Below, piece by piece: positions 17,919 through 25,172 of a DNA stretch of 64,000 nucleotides. Source of the DNA: Thiomicrorhabdus sp963677355 (GTDB lineage: Bacteria > Pseudomonadota > Gammaproteobacteria > Thiomicrospirales > Thiomicrospiraceae); NCBI GenBank assembly GCA_963677355.2, contig CAXXXQ010000002.1, positions 62,001 to 126,000 of the forward strand. The letters are read 5' to 3'. Both the position numbers and the translations under genes were made by a program. The notes below the pieces were generated by a model. It was given only the letters and a program-made list of their open reading frames with translations, ran no database searches and was not told the DNA's origin. Every line of letters begins with the position of its first letter. Position 1 is the first letter of the stretch.

Positions 17919-17979
17919 AAATTGCCAAACAAGACAAATTAACTCGGATGCAAGTTCCGTTTAATGTCATCCAGTAAAT

Positions 17980-18009
17980 AAAAAAGCCATTCGATTGAAT
18001 GGCTTTTTT
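17980..18009. terminator. terminator at the right end of the array, repeat copy 2
   Basis: Stem AAAAAAGCCATTC / GAATGGCTTTTTT with loop GATT. It can end transcription of the array and of the convergent CopD-like gene. Near-copy of the argJ terminator. Confidence 0.85.
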
Positions 18010-18042
18010 GTGAGCTAAGATTGTTTTGATTTGGTTGTGGCA

Positions 18043-18516
18043 TTAACCCCAGTAAGGACCGGAAGTTCCGATAATGCCTTCCAGTATGCCTAGCACAAGG
18101 TTAATGACAATAATAGGGCGCATCTTGTTGTTCAGGATGGCGCCAGCTTCCGGGAACTGTTTCTGTTCGACGGCGCTTTTGAATTTCAGGTAGAGGCCGA
18201 AATAGAGCCAAGCGAACAGGATGATCATGATCCAGCCGATCAAATGCATTAACTGCATATAGAGCGGAGCGGCTTCAAAGCCGCCTAGGCGACTGAACCA
18301 GTCCCAGTAACCGGATATGACCAATGCGATGATAAACGCCCAAACCCATGGGAAGAAGCGCTGAAAAATGGCTAAGAACATAGTCAGTCTCAACGGGGGT
18401 TCAAGCAGTTCAATTGCCGCCGGTCTGAAAACGCGATAGACCAGAAAAATCCCTCCTACCCACAAGATGGCCGCGACCGAGTGTAAAGAGGTTAAGAGGA
18501 TGGATTCCAGTTCCAT
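18043..18516 (-). CDS. CopD-like integral membrane protein
   Basis: A 157-residue protein with four hydrophobic helices: LLTSLHSVAAILWVGGIFLVY, FPWVWAFIIALVISGYW, LMHLIGWIMIILFAWLYF and IIVINLVLGILEGIIG. The early histidine within HSVAAILWVGG and the second in QLMHLIGW are the pattern of the CopD domain / small haem- or copper-associated membrane family. The ATG at 18516 has AAGGA eight bases upstream; an in-frame TTG two codons before is less likely. It follows the rhodanese remnant on the same strand. Function unknown beyond the family likeness. Confidence 0.75.
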   Translation of the reverse strand: MELESILLTSLHSVAAILWVGGIFLVYRVFRPAAIELLEPPLRLTMFLAIFQRFFPWVWAFIIALVISGYWDWFSRLGGFEAAPLYMQLMHLIGWIMIILFAWLYFGLYLKFKSAVEQKQFPEAGAILNNKMRPIIVINLVLGILEGIIGTSGPYWG

Positions 18517-18546
18517 TGGCAATTGTCCTTTGTCGATTAAGGTGAA

Positions 18547-19041
18547 TTAATACGGCAGGCCTTCTTCGATTGGTAGTGAAGGGTCGCGTGACCATTCATT
18601 CCAAGAGCCGAAATACATTTTAACGTTCTCGATACCTGCCTCTTTTAGCGCCACTAAGGTGTTCGATGCACGTGCGCCTTTGAAGCAGTATAGATAGACA
18701 GGCGTATCTTTGTAAATACCCGCTGTTTGACATTCGGCCAGAATTTCTTCTTTTGACTTGAAGAGTGGCACAATACCCGGTTTCATCATACGGTAACTCA
18801 ATCCAAACGGCACCCGGCAGGCGGCCTTTACGTGGACAGAAGTCTTTACCGTAAGGGGATGAGCTGTCGGCAATCCATTCGTCAATATCGCGAACATCCA
18901 GCAGTTTGATATCCGTACCAAGCGCTTCCAGCACTTGATCTTTATTGACCATCAAGCTGTCGCCGGTATCTTTAAGCGGGAAGGTTTTCGCTTCTGGAGT
19001 TGGGCTTTCCAATTCGGTATTGAAGCCTTCCGCTTTCCGGC
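18547..19041 (-). pseudogene. rhodanese-type sulfurtransferase remnant, frameshifted and 5'-truncated
   Basis: Two overlapping frames together give one rhodanese domain. The first gives VNKDQVLEALGTDIKLLDVRDIDEW ... GRLPGAVWIE, and the second continues YRMMKPGIVPLFKSKEEILA ... VYLYCFKGARASNTLVAL ... MYFGSWNEWSRD. The active-site loop CFKGARAS is intact. Removing one T in GAGTTACCG (plus-strand 18791-18799) restores a single frame. Upstream, the frame (SRKAEGFNTELESPTPE) reads like an inter-domain linker of a tandem rhodanese and runs into the 3' end of hisC, so an N-terminal domain seems to have been lost. Sequencing error could explain the frameshift but not the missing 5' part. Confidence 0.75.
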
Positions 19042-20109
19042 TTACGCTGCCGAGTTAATGATTTCCTGCAAAGCTTCGCAGAGTTTGTCATTTTCCTGGT
19101 CGTTACCGATGGTAATGCGCAAGAATTGATCGATACGCGATTTATTGAAATAACGCACTATAATCGCTCTTTCGCGCAATTTAGCGGCAATTTCTTCGGC
19201 GTTGTGTTGTGGATGGCTGGCAAATACAAAGTTGGCAGCAGAAGGGATCACTTTAAAACCAAGCGATTCCAAGGTTGTTGTCAGGTTGGTGCGTGTATTG
19301 ATAATGGCCTGACAAGCCGTTTGGAAAGCGGGTTCATCATCAAACGAAGCGATGGAGCCGTAAATCGCCAGGCGATCCATCGGGTAGGAGTTGAAGCTGT
19401 TTTTCACTCTTTCCAAACCTTCAATCAGATCGGCATGGCCGATTGCAAAACCGACGCGAAGTCCAGCTAATGATCTTGATTTGGACAAGGTTTGCGTGAC
19501 CAGCAGATTCGGGTATTGATTGACCAGTTTAATCGCAGATTCTCCACCGAAGTCGATATAGGCTTCGTCAACGACAAGCACTTGATTCGGGTGGTTCTGT
19601 AGTAACTGTTCAATTTGCTGTAACGGCAATAGACGGCCGGTTGGCGCATTCGGGTTCGGGAAAATAATGGCGCCGCATTCCTGATGGTAGTCATTAACAT
19701 CGATTGCCATGTCGTCATTCAGCGCAATGGTTTCATAATCGATGCCGTAAAGCCCGCAATAGACCGGATAAAAGCTGTAGGTGATATCCGGGAACAGCAG
19801 TGGTTTATCGTGCTTTAATAACGCTTGGAAAGTATGCGCCAACACTTCATCGGAACCGTTACCGACAAATACCTGTGAAGTCGCTACCTGATAATAATCG
19901 GCGATTTTCTGTTTTAGCGCGTCCGCATTGGGATCCGGGTAGAGTTTTAGCTTATCGTCAACCGCCGCTTTGATTGCCGCCAGAACCTTGTCCGAAGGCG
20001 GGTAAGGGTTCTCATTGGTGTTTAATTTAATGAGATTGTCCACCTTGGGCTGTTCGCCGGGAACATAAGGCGTTAAGGTGTGAACGATTGGGCTCCAAAA
20101 CTGGCTCAT
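19042..20109 (-). CDS. hisC: histidinol-phosphate aminotransferase
   Basis: PLP-dependent aminotransferase of fold type I converting imidazole-acetol phosphate to L-histidinol phosphate. Visible are KLNTNENPYPPS near the N-terminus, VFVGNGSDEVLAH, NPNAPTGRLLP, VVDEAYIDFGGES and the PLP lysine in QTLSKSRSLAGLRVGFA. About 355 residues from the ATG at 20109; the open frame to 20148 adds 13 residues lacking homology. The stop lies directly against the rhodanese remnant. No other his gene is nearby. Confidence 0.95.
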   Translation of the reverse strand: MSQFWSPIVHTLTPYVPGEQPKVDNLIKLNTNENPYPPSDKVLAAIKAAVDDKLKLYPDPNADALKQKIADYYQVATSQVFVGNGSDEVLAHTFQALLKHDKPLLFPDITYSFYPVYCGLYGIDYETIALNDDMAIDVNDYHQECGAIIFPNPNAPTGRLLPLQQIEQLLQNHPNQVLVVDEAYIDFGGESAIKLVNQYPNLLVTQTLSKSRSLAGLRVGFAIGHADLIEGLERVKNSFNSYPMDRLAIYGSIASFDDEPAFQTACQAIINTRTNLTTTLESLGFKVIPSAANFVFASHPQHNAEEIAAKLRERAIIVRYFNKSRIDQFLRITIGNDQENDKLCEALQEIINSAA

Positions 20110-20245
20110 GGCTTTAAACTCGCATAATCTTTTGATGTAGGGTTGCACAATATTTTAATGGACGCTATTTTACCTGAATTGAATTTTTAGAGCGCGGAAA
20201 TGATTAACGCGTATCTAGGCCACTTGTTTGTCAAAGGAGAAGAGA

Positions 20246-21187
20246 TTGCCGAATTATCTTGATATCGCCATAGGCATTTTGCAACGGGATGGACAATACT
20301 GTTTAAGCCGCCGCCAGAAACATCAGTCTTTTGCCGATAAATGGGAGTTTCCCGGCGGCAAAGTCGAGGCTGGAGAACAGGTTGTGGAGGCGCTACAGAG
20401 AGAGTTTCGTGAAGAGCTTTCAGTGAATACCGAGTGCTGGCAGCCATTGATTGTGGTGCCTTGGGTGTATCAAGATGTCGCGGTACGATTGCATGTGTTT
20501 GTCACCGATACATTTAGCGGCGAACCGGTCGGCAATGAAGGTCAGCAGATCAGATGGTTTGATATTGAAGAGTTGGATAAGCTCGATTTTCCGGCAGCGA
20601 ATAGAGGCATTGTCTCGGCGATGAAGTTGGCGGACAAATATATGAACTGCGGAAAGTTTGCCGATATGGATGATGCGCTAGACAAACTTTCGACAGCGTT
20701 GCATGCAGGAGTTAGGTTGTGTCAGTTAAAAGCAAAAGGCCTGGATAGCGAGCAGTTTGCCGAATTGGCGGATAAAGCGATTGCTTTGTGTCATCAGCAT
20801 CAGGCAACTATTTTGTTAAACGGGCCTGTTGAGTTATTGGAATCTCATCCGCAAGCGGATGGAATTCAGTTGGCATCCAATACGATTTATGAGTTTGAAT
20901 CTCGCCCGATCTCGGCAAATAAATTATTGGGTGTTTCGGTACATAGTGATGAGGATATTCAACAGGCTCTGAATATCGGTGCGGATTTCTTGTTACTGTC
21001 GCCGCTTAGAGAGACGTCGGCTCATCCGGGCGTGCCGGGAATCGGTTGGGATGAATTTGCGGAAAAAGTCAGAGAGATTCCGATTCCGGTTTATGCGTTA
21101 GGAGGCGTTAAGCCGGAAGATGCCGAGGAGGCGAAACGACGCGGCGGACAAGGGGTTTCGACTACCTCCGGATTGTGGCCTGCTTAA
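20246..21187 (+). CDS. Nudix hydrolase fused to ThiE-like domain
   Basis: A 313-residue two-domain protein. The N-terminal half is a MutT-type Nudix hydrolase: the Nudix box GGKVEAGEQVVEALQREFRE matches GX5EX7REUXEE and would act on oxidised nucleotides such as 8-oxo-dGTP. The C-terminal half (from about residue 145) resembles thiamine-phosphate synthase / TenI: GVRLCQLKAKGL, GVSVHSDEDIQQALNIGADFLLLSP and YALGGVKPEDAEEAKRRGGQGVST. The start is a TTG at 20246 with AAGGAG six bases upstream. This fusion is known in gammaproteobacteria near secA and argJ; here the cassette array and four other loci separate it from argJ. The role of the second domain is unclear. Confidence 0.88.
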   Translation: MPNYLDIAIGILQRDGQYCLSRRQKHQSFADKWEFPGGKVEAGEQVVEALQREFREELSVNTECWQPLIVVPWVYQDVAVRLHVFVTDTFSGEPVGNEGQQIRWFDIEELDKLDFPAANRGIVSAMKLADKYMNCGKFADMDDALDKLSTALHAGVRLCQLKAKGLDSEQFAELADKAIALCHQHQATILLNGPVELLESHPQADGIQLASNTIYEFESRPISANKLLGVSVHSDEDIQQALNIGADFLLLSPLRETSAHPGVPGIGWDEFAEKVREIPIPVYALGGVKPEDAEEAKRRGGQGVSTTSGLWPA

Positions 21188-21191
21188 ACGT

Positions 21192-21800
21192 TTATTCGAT
21201 AAGCGTCGTTTTTAAGATATTGTCTATCTCTTGGTAGAGGTGTTCGATTGAACCGGTATTATGAATGACTTTGTCTGCATAAAGCAGACGTTGCTCTCTA
21301 CTCACTTGTAGGTCGATGATTTTTTGAATTTGTTCACGGCTGTTTTGATCACGCTGGCTGGCTCTGTCAATTTGCAGTTCGGGCGGACAATCAATCACCC
21401 AAATTTCATCCAGATAGGCTGGTCGTTGGTTTTTCAGCACGGCTTCAATCAATAACGGAATCGCAACCACAATCAGATTAGATTGTTTTTGGTATTCAAG
21501 AATTTGTTGCTCGGTTTGCTGTTGTATGAGCGGGTGTAGAATGGATTCCAGCTGCGTTTTTTGCTGCGGGTTATCAAACACAATCTCTCTTAATTGACGG
21601 CGATTTAGCGAACCGTCCGGGTTTAAGATATCATGGCCGAAATATTTGACCACCTGTTCAAGGCCGGATGAGCCGGGTTCGACAACCTCTCTGGCAATAA
21701 GATCGGTATCGATGACCGGAATATTCAATGACTGTAGATAGTCGGTGACGGTGCTTTTGCCGGAGCCGATTCCGCCGGTAAGTCCTATGGTTTTAGTCAT
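21192..21800 (-). CDS. coaE: dephospho-CoA kinase
   Basis: Last step of coenzyme A synthesis: phosphorylation of dephospho-CoA. The P-loop GLTGGIGSGKSTV is at residue 5-17, DTDLIAREVVEPG follows, and HPLIQQQT lies near residue 100. About 202 residues, the usual length. The ATG at 21800 has AAGAG six bases upstream and is preferred over an ATG two codons earlier. It is convergent with the Nudix/ThiE gene, with stops a few bases apart. Confidence 0.95.
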   Translation of the reverse strand: MTKTIGLTGGIGSGKSTVTDYLQSLNIPVIDTDLIAREVVEPGSSGLEQVVKYFGHDILNPDGSLNRRQLREIVFDNPQQKTQLESILHPLIQQQTEQQILEYQKQSNLIVVAIPLLIEAVLKNQRPAYLDEIWVIDCPPELQIDRASQRDQNSREQIQKIIDLQVSREQRLLYADKVIHNTGSIEHLYQEIDNILKTTLIE

Positions 21801-21818
21801 GTGCAACTCTTATCGATT

Positions 21819-24044
21819 CTAGAATAGTTTGGGCCGGTTCTGAGGGCGACCCAATAAATAACCTTGAATGTGCGTGGCTCCGGCCGCTTTGGCGGTTTCG
21901 AACATCTCTTTATCTTCTATACCTTCCATCACCAATTCGTAGTTTGAATTCAAAATCATTTGAGCGGTTGCCTTGATGATCTGTTGGGTGTTGATATCTT
22001 TGTCGACCAATGCTCGGGTCATGGTCATATCGAATTTGATGATGTCTACCGGCATATTGGCGAGATAACGCAGTGAAGAGTAACCGCTGCCGAAATCGTC
22101 CAAGGCGATTTTAAAGCCGTCATTACGCAAGCTGTTAAGCACTTCGGATGCATATTCCATATGGTCGATCAGACTGTTTTCGGTGATTTCCAGGACGATT
22201 TTATAGGTTTGTAAATATTCTTTCAGTGTTTTGAACATTTCCAGGAAGAATGGTTGTAATAAAGTTTTTCCCGAGATGTTGATAGACAGTCCGGTGCCGT
22301 GCGGAATGACACCATTGCTGAGCGCGATTTGAACTTGTTGAATGACTTGCTTGTCCAATTCGACTTCCAGACGGCGGCGGTCAACTATGGTAAAAATCTC
22401 TTTGGGGAAAATATAACCGTTGTCATTGCGAATACGCAGTAACGTTTCGTAGTAGACGTCACCACTTTCTATCTGTTGGATGGGTTGATAATTCAACTCT
22501 ATGTTTTGTCCAGTATTGATTGCATCGACAATGACATTGACTAGGTTATTGGAAATTAAAGTCAGCGAATCGGAATCGATACTATGGTGATAAGGCTGGA
22601 TTTTTGTGCGTACCGATTGTTTGGCTTTATACATCGCCATATCCGCTTGTCTAGGCAGATTGGCAATGTCATTTGAGCCATCCGGGGTTGTGCTGCTGAT
22701 GCCGACACTGAAGCTTAGCTTCTCTTTAATGCCTAAACTGCCGAACGGTGCTTGCTCAAGAGCCAGCAAACTGTTTTCGGCAATTTTTAAGCCGCGTTCC
22801 GCTTCGCACTCTTGCGCAATGACGGCAAATTCGTCACCACCAATTCGATAGGCGGCAATACCGATCGGCAGAGATCTTTGTAGAGTCGTGGCACTGAGTT
22901 TGATGACTTCGTCACCGATATCATGACCGTAGGTATCGTTCAAGGCTTTGAAAAAGTCGCAGTCGAACAGAATAAAAACGGTAGGCGTTTCGAAACGTTC
23001 GTAATTCTCTATCGTTTCCGCCCAGGCTTCGTCAAAAGCACGACGGTTAAAAACATTGGTTAAGCCGTCCCGTCTAGCTTGCTCCCAAACGGTTTGGTTC
23101 TGTTTATCCAGTTGTTTCTGGGTTTCTTGTAGGTCACGATGGTAATCGTGCAGCGAGTTTTTCAGCTCTTCAAATTCTTTTAGAAAAAAAGAGTCTTCCG
23201 GGATAGGGTGGACTTCCTTGGGTCTGCTCTTTAACAGGCGCAAATAGTTTGAAATACTTTCCAGCGGCCTGTAAATGGTGATGTTGAAAATCAGAGATAA
23301 AGCGACACTGATTAGGATCATCAGTACGATCAGTTCAATAATGAAATTTTGAATAAGTTGCCATAGGTAATCGCTGACCGGGTTGGCGAGCGGTTCAAAC
23401 GTAATGTGCTCCATAATCTTTTCAAAAGGAAAGTCATGAGTGGCGGTGACTCTTATGGTGGCCTTATTGACGTTGTAAAAAGTGTTTTGGCTGAGCAACA
23501 TCGGAATGAGGTCAACGGAGATACCGATGTAGCCAATGATCTCGTTCGTTCCACGCTCTTTGACGGTTTCGAATATAACTAGGTGGCTTTCTTGACCTTT
23601 TCTGATAATGACCGTGGGTTCAGTGGTGCGCATCCGTTCAGGTAACAAAAAATGTGTTTTCGAAGCGGGGGATGCGGGTGTCAACAGTTTTTTCTCTCTG
23701 TTGTACAGCTCAAGGCCGTCATAGTAGGGTTTATAGTAACCACTTTCTTGCAGGCGTTCGTCATGCCAATAGAAATAGTAACTCGGATCGTGGAACTGTT
23801 GATAGACTTCGTCCCATTCGGCAACGGAGCGAATTTCCTGCTGCAAAATATCCAGAGAGTGTTGGAAAGCGTCCTGAAGTTCGTTGTCCGCCTGTAATTG
23901 TGTCTGTTTTTGAACCGTATGGCGAATTTCTTGCCCTTCGTTATATAGCGAGAGGTCTACAAAAGCTAATAGCGCCATAATGACAATGACGAAAAGCGTA
24001 AAATAAAAACGAATGGATTTGATTAGAAATAGAGGGGCATTCAA
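21819..24044 (-). CDS. membrane-bound GGDEF-EAL protein (c-di-GMP turnover)
   Basis: A 741-residue inner-membrane protein. One transmembrane segment lies near residues 15-33, a periplasmic sensor region of about 200 residues (CHASE4-like in size) follows, then a second segment (FIIELIVLMILISVALSLIF) near 240. The GGDEF domain has an intact RIGGDEFAVIA motif (diguanylate cyclase). The EAL domain has ETLLR in place of EAL, but LEITENS, DDFGSGYSS, the lysine in DIIKFDM and EGIED are present, so phosphodiesterase activity may remain. It lies just after the secreted hydrolase gene on the same strand (11 bases apart). Confidence 0.93.
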   Translation of the reverse strand: MNAPLFLIKSIRFYFTLFVIVIMALLAFVDLSLYNEGQEIRHTVQKQTQLQADNELQDAFQHSLDILQQEIRSVAEWDEVYQQFHDPSYYFYWHDERLQESGYYKPYYDGLELYNREKKLLTPASPASKTHFLLPERMRTTEPTVIIRKGQESHLVIFETVKERGTNEIIGYIGISVDLIPMLLSQNTFYNVNKATIRVTATHDFPFEKIMEHITFEPLANPVSDYLWQLIQNFIIELIVLMILISVALSLIFNITIYRPLESISNYLRLLKSRPKEVHPIPEDSFFLKEFEELKNSLHDYHRDLQETQKQLDKQNQTVWEQARRDGLTNVFNRRAFDEAWAETIENYERFETPTVFILFDCDFFKALNDTYGHDIGDEVIKLSATTLQRSLPIGIAAYRIGGDEFAVIAQECEAERGLKIAENSLLALEQAPFGSLGIKEKLSFSVGISSTTPDGSNDIANLPRQADMAMYKAKQSVRTKIQPYHHSIDSDSLTLISNNLVNVIVDAINTGQNIELNYQPIQQIESGDVYYETLLRIRNDNGYIFPKEIFTIVDRRRLEVELDKQVIQQVQIALSNGVIPHGTGLSINISGKTLLQPFFLEMFKTLKEYLQTYKIVLEITENSLIDHMEYASEVLNSLRNDGFKIALDDFGSGYSSLRYLANMPVDIIKFDMTMTRALVDKDINTQQIIKATAQMILNSNYELVMEGIEDKEMFETAKAAGATHIQGYLLGRPQNRPKLF

Positions 24045-24055
24045 GCGCAGATCCT

Positions 24056-24946
24056 CTAGTTAGACAGCTGGTGCATGATTGAAATGAGTTCGTCTTGTAA
24101 ATCAAATTCATGTTCACTGGAGAAAAAGTGGTTGGCACCGTCAATAATGATTAATTTCGTCCCGGTAGATTCCAGTTCGCTCAGCCAGTTTTCCCCTACA
24201 CTTTGGTAACGTTTATCGGCTTTACCCATAATGCTGTAAGACGGTATATCCAATTTGCGGATGGAATCCAAGATATGCTTTCTGTCCAGTTTTAGATATG
24301 ACAGGAAACTTTCAGGGGTGGCGAAGTAGTTGTTTTTACAGAATAAAAAGCTGTATTTATGTGGTTTTTTGGGATTTTCTTGTAAGAGTTTTTCGGCTAA
24401 AGAGATGTCTTCTTGAGAGGTGCCGAGCTCTTCGCCTTTCAGGTAGAAGGTGCTGGTAAAAATGGCAGCCTTAATTCGTTGATCGTGGTAAACATTCAGG
24501 TATTCCAACAGCTCCAAGCTGCCGCTGGAGTGGCCGACTAAGATAATATTTTTGTGTCCTTTTTGGAACAGCCAATCAATCCAGTCTTTGACTTCCATAA
24601 TGTCGTGTTCTAGGGTGTGAGTATGAACTGAGTTACACTTGATTGAGCTGTTGCGTTGGTTGATATTTAAGGTCAATGTCGGACTTAAAACGGTATAACC
24701 TTCAGCGTTTAATCCTTGGCTCATGGCGACAACGGTATGGAATTTATTGGTGGTTAGGAAACCGTGCAAGATGAGAATAGCCGGTTTATTTTTATCGCCC
24801 TGTAAAAAGTCGGCTTGCGCTTTGATGTCCAGCGTTTCAATCGGTTGAGTAATTTCTTGGGCTTGCACATTAGTAGAAAGAAAAAGAGAGAAACAAATTA
24901 CGCTAAGAAATTGAGTAACAATGTTGTCCGTTTTCATATCTATCAT
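24056..24946 (-). CDS. secreted alpha/beta hydrolase
   Basis: A 296-residue protein with an N-terminal signal peptide (VTQFLSVICFSLFLSTNVQA, cleavage after VQA). The alpha/beta hydrolase fold shows ILILHGFLTTNKFH (oxyanion region), VGHSSGSLE (nucleophile elbow G-x-S-x-G, here GHSSG), and a late DGANHFFSS with the catalytic histidine. The substrate is unknown; a periplasmic esterase-like role is plausible. It precedes the GGDEF-EAL gene and is probably cotranscribed with it. Confidence 0.8.
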   Translation of the reverse strand: MIDMKTDNIVTQFLSVICFSLFLSTNVQAQEITQPIETLDIKAQADFLQGDKNKPAILILHGFLTTNKFHTVVAMSQGLNAEGYTVLSPTLTLNINQRNSSIKCNSVHTHTLEHDIMEVKDWIDWLFQKGHKNIILVGHSSGSLELLEYLNVYHDQRIKAAIFTSTFYLKGEELGTSQEDISLAEKLLQENPKKPHKYSFLFCKNNYFATPESFLSYLKLDRKHILDSIRKLDIPSYSIMGKADKRYQSVGENWLSELESTGTKLIIIDGANHFFSSEHEFDLQDELISIMHQLSN

Positions 24947-25172
24947 CCAAAGCTTCAGTGCACGATTGGTTTGTAGAGTACCAAAATTTTAGATGAGGGT
25001 AAATCTAAATAGCATGGCGCTTTATTCTTATTCAATGATTAAAAATATGTAGCGAGAGGTCTGTTCCTATCGAATCGAGTATTCAATTTATGTTTTCTTG
25101 CACACAAGGTAAAATAGCAAGCCAAATTTAAATGGTAAGAATGAATTACAAGAATTTAAGGTGGTTCCGAGA

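Larger units (their letters stand above)
11701..17970 (+). mobile_element. integron cassette array without integrase (CALIN type)
   Basis: About a dozen co-oriented units follow one another, each a single small ORF (one unit has none) followed by an imperfect palindrome. Each palindrome starts with an RYYYAAC-type box (CTAACAA, ATAACAA or TTAACAA) and ends with a GTTRRRY-type box (GTTAGGT, GTTATGA, GTTAAGC and so on), which is the definition of attC sites. Palindrome sizes run from 57 to 143 bases. No IntI-like gene occurs in the window, so the array matches a cluster of attC sites lacking an integrase. It separates argJ from the genes that follow and is bordered by two copies of a terminator. 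Confidence 0.9.
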
